Assembly (NCBI GenBank): GCA_018716625.1
Contig: DVJQ01000073.1
Location: 1 to 48,238, forward strand
DNA from: Candidatus Galligastranaerophilus intestinavium
GTDB lineage: Bacteria; Cyanobacteriota; Vampirovibrionia; Gastranaerophilales; Gastranaerophilaceae
Direction of reading: 5' to 3'
DNA: 48,238 nucleotides
Positions 15,477 to 24,672 of the stretch are shown in pieces; the stretch's first letter is position 1, and each line of letters starts with the position of its first letter. A model generated the notes under the pieces. It worked only from the letters and a program-made list of their open reading frames with translations. It had not been told where the DNA came from and ran no database searches. The position numbers were made by a program, and so were the translations under genes.

Positions 15477-16724
15477 ATGGACATAAAAGACATCGCAAAA
15501 TCTGCAAAAGAGGCTTCTTTAGAGCTTCTTGGCGCACCAAGTGAGCTAAAAAATGCTGCACTTAAAAATGTAAAAGAAAATATTGAACGCCACAAAAACG
15601 AAATTTTTGCGGCAAACAAAAAAGACTTACAGGAAGCTCAAACACTTGTAGATAAAGGCGAAATAAGCCAATCAACTTATGCGCGCTTAAAACTTGATGA
15701 AAATAAAATGCGCGACATGTTAAAAGGTATTGAAGATGTCATTTCCTTAGATGACCCTGTAAATAAAGTTTTTTGGACAAAAGAGCTTGATGAAGGCCTG
15801 ATTTTAAAAAAGATTTCATGCCCCATTGGTGTTATAGGGGTAATTTTTGAGGCACGCCCTGATGTAATTTCTCAAATAGCCTCTCTTGCCATAAAATCCG
15901 GTAATGCCGTTATTTTAAAAGGCGGTAGAGAATCCAACCATACAAACGCCGCAATTTTTAGCGCAATTAACGAGGCGCTTGAAAATACCTTGAATTTTCC
16001 AAAAAATGCAGTGAATTTAGTCTTTTCGCGCGATGATATAAAAGGGCTCTTAGAACTTGACGAGTATGTGGATTTAATAATTCCGCGCGGTTCAAATAAA
16101 CTTGTAAAATACATCCAAGAAAACACGAAAATACCCGTTTTAGGGCATGCCTCGGGCATTTGTCATATTTTTGTCGATGAAAGTGCAAAAAAAGACTTGG
16201 CAATAAAAATTTGTGTTGACGCAAAAGTCCAGTACCCAAGCGCCTGCAACGCAGTTGAAACAATACTTGTGCACAAAAATTTTCCCGCAATTGAAGAACT
16301 TAAAAAAGCACTTTGCAGCGCAGGGGTAAAAATTGTTGAAAATCCCGCAGATTTTTCCGTTGAATACGGAGATAAGATTGTTTCGCTAAAAATTGTTGAA
16401 AACACCGAGGAAGCAATAAATCACATAAACAAATACGGCTCGGGACATACAGATTCAATCTTGAGCGAAAATAAAGACAGTGTTGACAAATTTATGAACT
16501 ATGTAGACTCATCAGGGGTCTATCACAACGCTTCAACCCGTTTTTCCGACGGTTTCAGATACGGTTTCGGCGCAGAAGTCGGCATTTCAACAAATAAAAC
16601 CCATGCCAGAGGCCCTGTTGGTCTGGACGGTCTTACAATATACAAATACAAGCTTTTTGGCTCTTATCAGACAGTTGACCCTTACGCAAAAGGTGAAAAA
16701 ACTTTTACACATAAGTTTATTTAA
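15477..16724 (+). CDS. proA: Gamma-glutamyl phosphate reductase
   Basis: Reduces gamma-glutamyl phosphate to glutamate semialdehyde with NADPH, partner of ProB. The 415 residues are normal length. An aldehyde dehydrogenase-type fold is shown by GVIFEARPDVISQIA and LKGGRESNHTN. The catalytic cysteine is C257 in YPSACNAVET. GFGAEVGISTNKTHARGPVGL lies near the C-terminus. AAGGGA before the ATG is a good ribosome-binding site. Last gene of the pyrF-ald-proB-proA run; proC is not in the window. Confidence 0.97.
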   Translation: MDIKDIAKSAKEASLELLGAPSELKNAALKNVKENIERHKNEIFAANKKDLQEAQTLVDKGEISQSTYARLKLDENKMRDMLKGIEDVISLDDPVNKVFWTKELDEGLILKKISCPIGVIGVIFEARPDVISQIASLAIKSGNAVILKGGRESNHTNAAIFSAINEALENTLNFPKNAVNLVFSRDDIKGLLELDEYVDLIIPRGSNKLVKYIQENTKIPVLGHASGICHIFVDESAKKDLAIKICVDAKVQYPSACNAVETILVHKNFPAIEELKKALCSAGVKIVENPADFSVEYGDKIVSLKIVENTEEAINHINKYGSGHTDSILSENKDSVDKFMNYVDSSGVYHNASTRFSDGFRYGFGAEVGISTNKTHARGPVGLDGLTIYKYKLFGSYQTVDPYAKGEKTFTHKFI

Positions 16725-16779
16725 TTTTTTTCTGTTATAATAAAATAATCTAAACAAAAAACAAAAGACATTTTTCAAA

Positions 16780-17688
16780 ATGCAAGATATTATAGAAAAA
16801 ATTAATAAACTAAAAAAAGAAAAAAAGGCAATAATTCTGGCACACTGCTATCAGAATGTTGAAATTGACAATGTGGCAGATTACGTTGGAGATTCTTTAG
16901 GTCTTTCAAAAATTGCCGCTAAAACCGACGCTAAAATAATTGTCTTTGCCGGCGTTTACTTTATGGCGGAAACTGCAAAAATTTTATCTCCCAATAAAAA
17001 AGTGCTTTTGCCAAATATGAACTCAGGCTGCCAAATGGCAAATATGATTGATTTGGAGCGCATGAAACAATTTAAGGCACAACATAGCAATGTACCTGTT
17101 GTTTGTTATGTAAATTCAACAGCAGAAGTTAAAGCACAGGCGGACATTTGCTGTACAAGTTCAAATGCGGTTGATATTGTTCGTTCCCTTGGGGTCAAAA
17201 AAGTTCTTTTTGCGCCCGATTGTTACCTTGGTTCTTGGGTTGCAAAAAAACTGCCCGATGTTGAGATAATATCTTACAACGGTTTTTGTCCGACACATTT
17301 AAGGCTTATGCCTGATGAGATTAAAAAAATGCGAATTTTATACCCTGACGCTGCCGTTTTATTGCACCCCGAGTGCCATCAGGAAGCCGTAAAACTTGCG
17401 GATTTTGTGGGCTCGACTACTCAGATTATGCAATATTGCGAAAGAAGCAAGAAAAAAACCTTCCTTATCGGCACTGAAAAAGGTGTTGTAGACAGGCTAT
17501 CTCGCGATTTTCCCGAAAAAGATTTTATACTTATTTCTGACAGGTTAATATGCCATAATATGAAATACAACACCCTTGAGGACATTTTACATGTTCTTGA
17601 AACGGGCGAAAACGAAGTTTTTGTAGAGGAAAATCTCAGAAAACTTGCATACAGAGCAATTGAGCGCATGGTTGAGTGTAAAGTATAA
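16780..17688 (+). CDS. nadA: Quinolinate synthase A
   Basis: Condenses iminoaspartate with dihydroxyacetone phosphate to quinolinate for NAD synthesis, using an oxygen-sensitive 4Fe-4S cluster. The 302 residues contain LAHCYQNVEIDNVADYVGDS near 20. The three probable cluster cysteines lie in MNSGCQMA, NGFCPTHLR and ICHNMKYNTLE. HPECHQEAVKLAD is also conserved. A TATAAT-like box (ttataataaaat) lies about 40 bases upstream, so it probably has its own promoter. A strong terminator follows. nadB and nadC are absent here. Confidence 0.95.
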   Translation: MQDIIEKINKLKKEKKAIILAHCYQNVEIDNVADYVGDSLGLSKIAAKTDAKIIVFAGVYFMAETAKILSPNKKVLLPNMNSGCQMANMIDLERMKQFKAQHSNVPVVCYVNSTAEVKAQADICCTSSNAVDIVRSLGVKKVLFAPDCYLGSWVAKKLPDVEIISYNGFCPTHLRLMPDEIKKMRILYPDAAVLLHPECHQEAVKLADFVGSTTQIMQYCERSKKKTFLIGTEKGVVDRLSRDFPEKDFILISDRLICHNMKYNTLEDILHVLETGENEVFVEENLRKLAYRAIERMVECKV

Positions 17689-17690
17689 AA

Positions 17691-17717
17691 AAATTCCCGC
17701 GTTTTGCGGGATTTTTT
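17691..17717 (+). terminator. nadA terminator
   Basis: TCCCGC-GTTTT-GCGGGA stem followed directly by TTTTTT, eight bases after the nadA stop region. Confidence 0.9.
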
Positions 17718-17770
17718 AGGTTGTTGTTATTGCTTATTATGTATTTGAATGAGGAAGTTTAATTTTTTAT

Positions 17771-18520
17771 TTAGTCAAATGCAAGCTTACCTGCTGCAAA
17801 AAGACCGCCTATAACTGCACCGCCTATTGCGCCTACAGTTGAGGTAAGAGGAGCCAAAGGACCTCCGCAAAGCCCCAGTGCAGCACCTGCCGCAGCGCCT
17901 GAGCCTATTCCCGAAGCCATTGTGCCAACAGCTTTAAGAGCACTTGAACCTGTTGATTTGTTAACCCCTGTAACTTCTGAAATCATATCTTCTTTGGAAT
18001 TACCTTGTGCAAGGAATGTGCCGATTACGGGAACTCCTGCTTTTAAGCCTTGTACAAAAGAACCCGATACATTTGTATCAATATCATCTACCAAACTTGT
18101 ACCTATTGTTTGAGCATAGAGCTTTTGTGCCAATGCCTTTATTTGGCTTTCGCTGTAGCCTTGATACTGCTGAGCTTCAGACATTGATTTTACAAGTTTG
18201 TCATACTCGTCAATCGCATCATCCGTTCTTCCCTGTGACAAAAGGGTTGAAATGTTTGCGCATAACTGCGACCAGTCGAGAGTTTGAACACTTTGTTTAT
18301 TTGAATAAGACTGTTGGAGTGTTGATAAATCATAATTATTTTGCAAATACTCTTCGGCAACGGTAGGATCCATACCGTAATAATAGCCATAAAAACCGTT
18401 GTAAGAGTTAAACAGCGGTACGGAATAATTTGTACCTAATCCGCCGTAAGAACCTGCGATACCGTTTAGCGCAGAATAATCGGTATACGCAGTTGTACCT
18501 GTCATACTAACTGAACTCAT
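17771..18520 (-). CDS. Tyr/Gly-rich protein with C-terminal glycine zipper
   Basis: A 249-residue protein of unrecognised family. The N-terminal 60 residues are rich in Tyr, Gly, Ser and Asn without a signal peptide. A central helical part (about 70-150) is soluble. The C-terminal 45 residues form an Ala/Gly zipper (GAAAGAALGLCGG, then GAIGGAVIGGLFAAGKLAF) like membrane-inserting or oligomerising hairpins. It could be an exported membrane-active protein, but nothing in the context proves this. It is monocistronic and divergent from pilT. Confidence 0.6.
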   Translation of the reverse strand: MSSVSMTGTTAYTDYSALNGIAGSYGGLGTNYSVPLFNSYNGFYGYYYGMDPTVAEEYLQNNYDLSTLQQSYSNKQSVQTLDWSQLCANISTLLSQGRTDDAIDEYDKLVKSMSEAQQYQGYSESQIKALAQKLYAQTIGTSLVDDIDTNVSGSFVQGLKAGVPVIGTFLAQGNSKEDMISEVTGVNKSTGSSALKAVGTMASGIGSGAAAGAALGLCGGPLAPLTSTVGAIGGAVIGGLFAAGKLAFD

Positions 18521-18741
18521 CTTGTAAACTTCCTTCCAATAAATTATTTAAACTAACCTACACTTTAATAAAAAAATTTTATTTGCTAAAATTGCTTAAA
18601 ATTAAAACATTGTGTAATATTTCTTAATATAATCCTTAGAAATTTGTCAAAGCACATACCTCAAGGGCATTTTTTGATATATAATTGTATTATTGGTAAA
18701 AAGCGTATAGAATATAGTAAGTATTGCTTTATGGAGGTATT

Positions 18742-19845
18742 TTGATTTCGGAATTTAACTTTGAGGACTTTTTACTAAAAGCACACAAGGCAAATGTTTC
18801 AGATATACATTTTAGAGAAGGCAAACCTCCTTCACTAAGGGTTGACGGGAAAATCCTAAGAACGGCAATTGCACCTTTAAGTGAACAGGATTTTGAAAAT
18901 ATATTGGTCAAAATAACAAAAAAAGACATCTTAGAAAACATAAGAATGTCCAACAATATTGATTTTACTTATGAAATTCCCAATCTTTCAAGATATCGCG
19001 TAAACTACTGTAAAGACCTTGGTATGCCTAAATTAACTCTTAGAGTCATACCTTATAACATACCAACACTTGAAGAACTTTACCTTCCACCGTTTTTGGG
19101 AGAACTTACAAAATACAACAACGGCATTATTCTTGTAACGGGCCCTACAGGTTCGGGCAAATCTACAACTCTTGCCTCTATGGTAGATTTAATCAATAAA
19201 GAACAACAAAAACACATCATAACAATAGAAGATCCTGTTGAATTTTTATATACGGACAAAAACTCACTAATAACACAAAGGGGTTTGGGCACAGATACGG
19301 AAACTTTTGCTTCAGGTATAAAATATGCGCTCAGGCAAGACCCTGATGTTATTCTTGTAGGTGAGATAAGAGACAGAGAAACTCTTGAAGCGGCAATTGA
19401 AGCATCTGAAACAGGTCATCTTGTTTTATCTACCATGCACACAAACTCTTGTATACAAACACTAAACCGTATTTTAGGATTTTTTGAGGACAAATCATCC
19501 TCCCTTATTGTTCAAAGGGTAATAAATACCCTGCGTGCAACGATTTCTCAAAAACTTTTACCAAAAAGCGAGGGCGGTCTTGCAGCAGCGGTAGAAATTT
19601 TAAGCGTAACACCCGCTATTTCAGATTATCTGTTAAAAGGTAATTTTGAAGATGTTTATCTTTTAATGCAAAAAAGCAAATCACATGGTCTTATAACAAT
19701 GAATTCATCAATTTACAATTTACTAAAACATGGGAAAATAAGCAGAGAAACAGCCCTTGAATACAGTGACAACAAAACAGAGCTGGAGCAAATGATAAGA
19801 GGAATTTATCATGGGGCTAAGAATATGACAAATGACTTGATTTAA
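18742..19845 (+). CDS. pilT: PilT/VirB11-family twitching-motility type ATPase
   Basis: Hexameric secretion ATPase that powers type IV pilus retraction. About 368 residues: an N-terminal PAS-like domain (DIHFREGKPPSLRVDGKI), Walker A GPTGSGKST near 134, the Asp and His boxes (ITIEDPVEF, LSTMHTNS) and Walker B (PDVILVGEIRD). The start is taken as TTG at 18742, four bases after GGAGG. A TTG at 18724 lies upstream of that site and is unlikely. First of a run with the zinc protein and recO; no other pilus gene is nearby. Confidence 0.9.
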   Translation: MISEFNFEDFLLKAHKANVSDIHFREGKPPSLRVDGKILRTAIAPLSEQDFENILVKITKKDILENIRMSNNIDFTYEIPNLSRYRVNYCKDLGMPKLTLRVIPYNIPTLEELYLPPFLGELTKYNNGIILVTGPTGSGKSTTLASMVDLINKEQQKHIITIEDPVEFLYTDKNSLITQRGLGTDTETFASGIKYALRQDPDVILVGEIRDRETLEAAIEASETGHLVLSTMHTNSCIQTLNRILGFFEDKSSSLIVQRVINTLRATISQKLLPKSEGGLAAAVEILSVTPAISDYLLKGNFEDVYLLMQKSKSHGLITMNSSIYNLLKHGKISRETALEYSDNKTELEQMIRGIYHGAKNMTNDLI

Positions 19846-19860
19846 TTTTGAGGAGAAAAA

Positions 19861-21120
19861 ATGGCGCCATTTCCAGAATCAGAATCCATGACAATAAAAC
19901 GTCTTGAAGTTGCCCTAAGAAAAAAGGATATGCACCTTCTAAAAGACGGGGCGTACAAACTGCATGAAAAATTTCATACGGGGCATAGGTTCGAGTTTAC
20001 TCAGGAGCTTGAACAAATATTAAATTATGTACGAAACAATGACGTTCCGGAGGAAATAAAAGAAATTCTCTGCCCTACAATTGAAGAAATTTTGTCCCAA
20101 AACAACTATACAATAACTCACAACGAAAACATTCAAACAGTACAAGAGCTCAACCTTGACCAAGGTAAAACCGAGCAAATCAAAACAAAAGAGGAAGATA
20201 TTAAGCTTCAAGGTCAAGCTTATGATAATTATACGACCTCTGAAAATCAAAAAAACAAGGAACAAAATGAACTGTCTCAAGAAAAAAATAAAATTCAAAT
20301 ACAAAATAGCTCATGTGACGATGTTTTAATTTTTTATGATGATGGTTCTCAAGATATTAATTACAGCGAAATAAAAAACTATAGAAACAAGCTAAACAAC
20401 CTGTTTTCAATGGAAAAACATGAAGGCGACTATAATCTCTTAAAGGATATTGCAACACTAAACAACATAGTAGACGCTAAAATTTTCGATATTGATAAAG
20501 TAATTGCCATGCTAAAAACTGCAAAATGCAATGTATCTTTTGTTACAACTTCACAAAGCCAAGAACTGACAAAAACTTTATGTGAAAAAGGAATAGATTT
20601 TAATATTCCATACGTGAAAAAAACCGCGGATGAAAATACTGAATTTGACTTTATTCCAATGCTTGGTTTATCAAATATTTACGTTTGCTCACACTGCAAT
20701 TCAAGAAGCCTAAAGACGGATTTTTCAACAAAAACACTGTCTGTTCAATGTCCCAACTGTGACAGTGCAGCTTTTCCCGACCTTTATGCAATAAACTCGT
20801 ATAATCCGGATTGTAACCCGATTTTTTGGCACAGAGCAATGAAAGCCTTTATAAAGTCAAAAATTTGGATTATCGTTAATCCGCCTTTAGATGAAAATAA
20901 AGAAATTATTTTTGATTTTATAAAAACCGCAAGCGAATGCAGTACTCCTGAAAAAATCTATATCTATACAAAAGAAAATGATAAAAAAGAATTCTATACC
21001 AACCTTTTTGCAAAAACACTACCAAATACACAATTATATAAAGATTTTTTCAACATTGAAGAACTATGTGCTAACTACATAAGAGAGCAAATAACAGATA
21101 AAATTAATGAAAAGTATTAA
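19861..21120 (+). CDS. Zinc-cysteine protein, distantly sirtuin-like C-terminal half
   Basis: 419 residues. The N-terminal 90 are helical, then a Gln/Glu/Lys/Asn-rich linker (about 95-150) and a mixed alpha/beta C-terminal half. The latter has CSHC and CPNC (about 278-302), followed by FPDLYAINSYNPDCNPIFW and KSKIWIIVNPPLDE. This recalls the SIR2 zinc module and its following Rossmann strand, but the NAD-binding GAGIS motif is not seen. GAGGAG lies seven bases before the ATG. It sits between pilT and recO (14-base overlap), so it is co-expressed. Function unknown. Confidence 0.55.
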   Translation: MAPFPESESMTIKRLEVALRKKDMHLLKDGAYKLHEKFHTGHRFEFTQELEQILNYVRNNDVPEEIKEILCPTIEEILSQNNYTITHNENIQTVQELNLDQGKTEQIKTKEEDIKLQGQAYDNYTTSENQKNKEQNELSQEKNKIQIQNSSCDDVLIFYDDGSQDINYSEIKNYRNKLNNLFSMEKHEGDYNLLKDIATLNNIVDAKIFDIDKVIAMLKTAKCNVSFVTTSQSQELTKTLCEKGIDFNIPYVKKTADENTEFDFIPMLGLSNIYVCSHCNSRSLKTDFSTKTLSVQCPNCDSAAFPDLYAINSYNPDCNPIFWHRAMKAFIKSKIWIIVNPPLDENKEIIFDFIKTASECSTPEKIYIYTKENDKKEFYTNLFAKTLPNTQLYKDFFNIEELCANYIREQITDKINEKY

Positions 21121-21886
21121 AGAGAGTTTTACAACAGAGGCAATAAATATAAAAACATACCCTCTTAGCGACTATGACAACATAGTCGTTATGTTCTCAC
21201 GCCAATACGGACTTATAAAAGGCATTGCAAAAGGGGTAAAGCGTCCCAAATCCAAACTTGGAGCAAGAATGCAAATGCTTGTCGCAAATAAAATCATGCT
21301 AAAAAACGGGAGGAATTTTGACACAATTTGCGAAGCTCAAGCACTCAACACTTTTAACAAATTACGCTCAAATCTTGATAAACTTACATATTCAATGTAT
21401 TTAACGGAAGTAATCAGTTCAATTTGTACGGATTGTGATGAAGATAAAGAAAACAACGAAAAAATTTACGAACTTTTTTACTGTGCGCTCGACGGAATTT
21501 CAAACTCGGACAATATAGTCGAAATACTGCTCCATGTAATCAGATTTCAACTAAAATTTATGGCGCAGACGGGTTATGGCATAGAGCTTAAAAAATGTCT
21601 GAAATGCGGCTGCGAAATAAGTGAAAATGCTTATTTTTCAATAGCCTCGGGCGGAGTTGTCTGTAAAGATTGCAGATATGGCTCGGATGTTTACATTGGA
21701 ATACACAAGAAAATAAGAGAGTTTTTAATTGCACAACAAAATTGCAAAAACAACGAAAAAACAAGTTATGACGACCTTGTTGACGAAAATTTTTGTATGA
21801 AATGTTTTTTATTTTTAAAAAAATATACCGATACTCATTCGCAAAGGCCTTCAAGGTCTATAAAAATACTGGAAAAAATAACTTAA
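21107..21886 (+). CDS. recO: DNA repair protein RecO
   Basis: RecFOR mediator that anneals ssDNA and loads RecA. The 259 residues have an N-terminal OB fold (KTYPLSDYDNIVVMFSRQYGLIKGIAKGVKR), a helical core and a zinc site formed by CLKCGCEI and CKDC. AYFSIASGGVVC between the cysteine pairs is typical of RecO. It overlaps the preceding zinc protein by 14 bases. Confidence 0.92.
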   Translation: MKSIKESFTTEAINIKTYPLSDYDNIVVMFSRQYGLIKGIAKGVKRPKSKLGARMQMLVANKIMLKNGRNFDTICEAQALNTFNKLRSNLDKLTYSMYLTEVISSICTDCDEDKENNEKIYELFYCALDGISNSDNIVEILLHVIRFQLKFMAQTGYGIELKKCLKCGCEISENAYFSIASGGVVCKDCRYGSDVYIGIHKKIREFLIAQQNCKNNEKTSYDDLVDENFCMKCFLFLKKYTDTHSQRPSRSIKILEKIT

Positions 21887-21909
21887 AAACAATACAGCAA
21901 GACATCTAC

Positions 21910-21938
21910 TTGAAAAATCCGAACTATAAATGTATAAT
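21910..21938 (+). promoter_or_regulatory. Consensus promoter for the CorC/HlyC-type gene
   Basis: TTGAAA (21910-21915), a 17-bp spacer and a perfect TATAAT (21933-21938) lie about 26 bases before the start codon. Confidence 0.75.
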
Positions 21939-21964
21939 ATACACTGTCACTTTAGGGAGATAAA

Positions 21965-23299
21965 ATGGATATAGACCAGAGTTTGATATTTAATTTGCTA
22001 GTAGTGGCATTTTTATTGTTTTCAAACGGATTTTTTGTAGCAAGCGAGTTTGCCTTTGTAAGTATCAGAAAAACCAGAATTTCACAGCTTACAAACGAAG
22101 GCAACACTGACGCTAAGATTGCACTTGGCGGGATTGAGCACCTTGACAAAACAATTGCCGCAGTGCAGTTGGGTATTACAATTTCAAGTATCGGACTCGG
22201 TTGGGTCGGCGAATCTACTCTTGTAAGGCTGATAGAGCCTATATTTACTTTCTTACCTCAAGCTTGGCGCGGATTTGCAACACATTCTCTTGCAGTAACT
22301 CTTGCTTTTTCGCTTATCACTTTTATGCATGTTGTAATAGGCGAGCTTATGCCAAAGTCAATTGCACTGCAATTTCCCGAGCGAACAACGCTTTTTGTGG
22401 CACGTCCTATGTATGCCATAACAAAAATTTTCACACCTTTTATATTTCTTTTAAACGGTCTTGGCAACTGGCTTTTGTCGCTCATTAAAATCCCGCCCGC
22501 ACACAGTGCACACATTGTTCACTCTGTCGAAGAACTTGATATGATTATCAATGAATCGCACAAAGAGGGCGTTTTAAACGACACCGAAAAAGAAATTTTG
22601 CAAAACGTCTTTAAATTTTCAGACACCCTTGCAAAACAGGTCATGGTGCCGCGTCCTGATGTGGTAAGTGTCCCCATTGATATTTCAACGGATGATTTAA
22701 ACAAACTTATTATAGAAAACCAGTATACGCGCTATCCCGTTTACAATGACGATTTAGACCATATTATGGGCATTTTGCATGTAAAAGATATTTACCCGCT
22801 TATGGTTGAAGGACGTGAAATAAACCTGAAAGAGATAATCCGCGAGCCTATTTTAGTACCTGAAACAATGACTATGGATAACATGGTGCTTGAATTTAAA
22901 GAGAAAAAATCTCAAATGGCCATTGTAATAGATGAATTTGGCGGCGTTTCAGGCTTAATAACTCTTGAAGATGTCTTAGAGGAGATATTTGGCGAAGTTC
23001 AAGACGAATTTGACGAAGAAGAAGCCGATATAAGACAGATTTACGATAATGAATATGTCGCAAATGCAATGATGAGGCTGGATGAGTTCAGCGAATATTT
23101 TGATATAAAATTTGATGATGAAGATGTGGACACTATCGGCGGACTTGTTGTTAAGTATCTCGGACACATTGCAAAAGAAAACGACATAACAACAATCGGC
23201 GATTTTACTTTTAAAGTTCTTGAAACAGACGGCGCAAGAATTGTGAAATTAAAAATTAAAAGACAGGAGCCTGCACTAAATACACAAGAAAATGAATAG
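21965..23299 (+). CDS. CNNM/CorC/HlyC-family membrane protein (DUF21-CBS-CorC_HlyC)
   Basis: Putative magnesium/cobalt efflux or ion-homeostasis protein of 444 residues. The DUF21 membrane domain (about 1-190) has NGFFVASEFAFVSIRKTRI and the QLGITISSIGLGWVGE segment. Paired CBS domains follow (about 205-330; VMVPRPDVVSVP, YTRYPVYNDDLDHIMGILHVKD, MAIVIDEFGGVSGLITLEDV). A CorC_HlyC domain is at about 345-430. GGGAGATAAAATG supports the start. The name hemolysin is historical. It is followed by a small membrane gene in the same operon. Confidence 0.93.
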   Translation: MDIDQSLIFNLLVVAFLLFSNGFFVASEFAFVSIRKTRISQLTNEGNTDAKIALGGIEHLDKTIAAVQLGITISSIGLGWVGESTLVRLIEPIFTFLPQAWRGFATHSLAVTLAFSLITFMHVVIGELMPKSIALQFPERTTLFVARPMYAITKIFTPFIFLLNGLGNWLLSLIKIPPAHSAHIVHSVEELDMIINESHKEGVLNDTEKEILQNVFKFSDTLAKQVMVPRPDVVSVPIDISTDDLNKLIIENQYTRYPVYNDDLDHIMGILHVKDIYPLMVEGREINLKEIIREPILVPETMTMDNMVLEFKEKKSQMAIVIDEFGGVSGLITLEDVLEEIFGEVQDEFDEEEADIRQIYDNEYVANAMMRLDEFSEYFDIKFDDEDVDTIGGLVVKYLGHIAKENDITTIGDFTFKVLETDGARIVKLKIKRQEPALNTQENE

Positions 23300-23308
23300 G
23301 ATATAAAA

Positions 23309-23554
23309 ATGGTTGAATCACTTTTTGTATTAATGTTTTATTTTATGCTTTTTTGGATTATTATGGGCGTTTTTGTTGCTCTGGCGCTGTATTTTCTGCC
23401 GCTTATAATTGCCGCGGCAAGAAAACATAATCAAATTTTGCCCATAACCTTAATTACCATATTTTTAGGCTGGACTTTTTTGGGCTGGCTTGTTGCGATA
23501 ATCTGGTCGTTCAGCCCCGATGTACAAAACAGCTCTGATAATCAGGAAAGCTAA
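23309..23554 (+). CDS. Superinfection-immunity-like small membrane protein
   Basis: 81 residues with two hydrophobic helices. The pattern ALYFLPLIIAAARKH-NQILPITLITIFLGW-TFLGWLVAIIWSF matches the T4 Imm-type superinfection-immunity family, which is common as small chromosomal membrane genes. AGGATATAAAAATG is a good start. It lies ten bases after the CorC-type gene. Its stop overlaps the convergent nagZ stop by four bases. An actual phage-exclusion role is not shown. Confidence 0.75.
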   Translation: MVESLFVLMFYFMLFWIIMGVFVALALYFLPLIIAAARKHNQILPITLITIFLGWTFLGWLVAIIWSFSPDVQNSSDNQES

Positions 23555-24669
23555 AGCCTGCTTTTTACTTTCATGATTTTTTCATACGCCTCATCAATTC
23601 TTTTGGGGTCGATTTTACCTGCAACAACGGCGTCAAAAACTACATCGTTAAACTTTTGCGCACTTTCTTTGCCGTCGTATACCAAATTGTTTCCTAAAAT
23701 TATAATGTCACATCCTGCGTTAATCGAGGCTGTTATTGCCTCCTCAAAGCCGTAATTATCAGCTATTGCGCGCATTTGCATATCATCAGTAATAACAAGC
23801 CCGCCAAAGCCCAATTTACCCTTTAGCAAACCTGTAACAGTTTTATAAGAAAGCGAGGCAGGATACTTATCATCAATATTTTTATTGAAAATATGGGACA
23901 CCATAACATTTTGCGCAGCACCGTTTGAAATTAACGCCTGATAAGGGTCCAGTTCACTTTTTGACCAAGTATTTGTGGCATCTGAAAAACCCTTGTGAGT
24001 ATCGGCACTCAGCGAGCCATGCCCCGGAAAATGCTTTAATACTGTTAAAATTCCGTATTGATTATGCGCCAGAATATAAGCATTAGCATGTTTTATAACC
24101 TTCAGGGGATCATCCGAAAAAGCCCTTTGCGCCTTAAAAATCACGCTTGAATTGGGATTAAGCGCCAAATCAACACAGGGGGCAAAATTCATGTTAAAAC
24201 CCAAGTCTTTAAGAGTTGAGGCAATTTTTTTTGCCTCAAGATATGTTGTCATCTCATCATTTTTATTGCCCAATTCCATATGCGAGAGTGTTTTTACCTT
24301 AAAGCCCCTGCTTGAGGGCAAACGGGTAATTTTTCCGCCCTCCTCATCAATTGTAATAAAGAGTTTTGTTTTAGAAGCCTTGTTAATGTCGCAAATAAGC
24401 TTTTTTAGCTGCTTTGGGTCTTGAACATTTTTAAATTTTGACCCGTTTGCAGCACCTTGCGAGAATATTATTACCCCTGAAATTCTATCATTTATTAAAT
24501 CATCATACAACGGACTTTGCTCATCCAGTTTTGTACCGTCAAAACCCACTATCAACATTTGAGCTATTTTATGGCGCAAATTAGTATTGTTATAATCCAC
24601 ACTCGCGTCTGCCCCTAAAATAACCGACAACAAAAGCAAAAGCAGACAAACTGTTTTTTTCATTCTCAC
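23551..24669 (-). CDS. nagZ: Beta-N-acetylhexosaminidase, glycoside hydrolase family 3
   Basis: Cleaves terminal GlcNAc from muropeptides in peptidoglycan recycling. The 372 residues start with a signal peptide (MRMKKTVCLLLLLLSVILGA). The GH3 features are all present: DEEGGKITRLP, the KHFPGHG-SLSADTHKGF catalytic loop and VITDDMQM with the nucleophile Asp. The signal peptide implies periplasmic action, unlike cytoplasmic E. coli NagZ. It starts three bases after the beta-barrel gene stop on the same strand, so they form an operon. Confidence 0.93.
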   Translation of the reverse strand: MRMKKTVCLLLLLLSVILGADASVDYNNTNLRHKIAQMLIVGFDGTKLDEQSPLYDDLINDRISGVIIFSQGAANGSKFKNVQDPKQLKKLICDINKASKTKLFITIDEEGGKITRLPSSRGFKVKTLSHMELGNKNDEMTTYLEAKKIASTLKDLGFNMNFAPCVDLALNPNSSVIFKAQRAFSDDPLKVIKHANAYILAHNQYGILTVLKHFPGHGSLSADTHKGFSDATNTWSKSELDPYQALISNGAAQNVMVSHIFNKNIDDKYPASLSYKTVTGLLKGKLGFGGLVITDDMQMRAIADNYGFEEAITASINAGCDIIILGNNLVYDGKESAQKFNDVVFDAVVAGKIDPKRIDEAYEKIMKVKSRL

Positions 24670-24672
24670 CCC

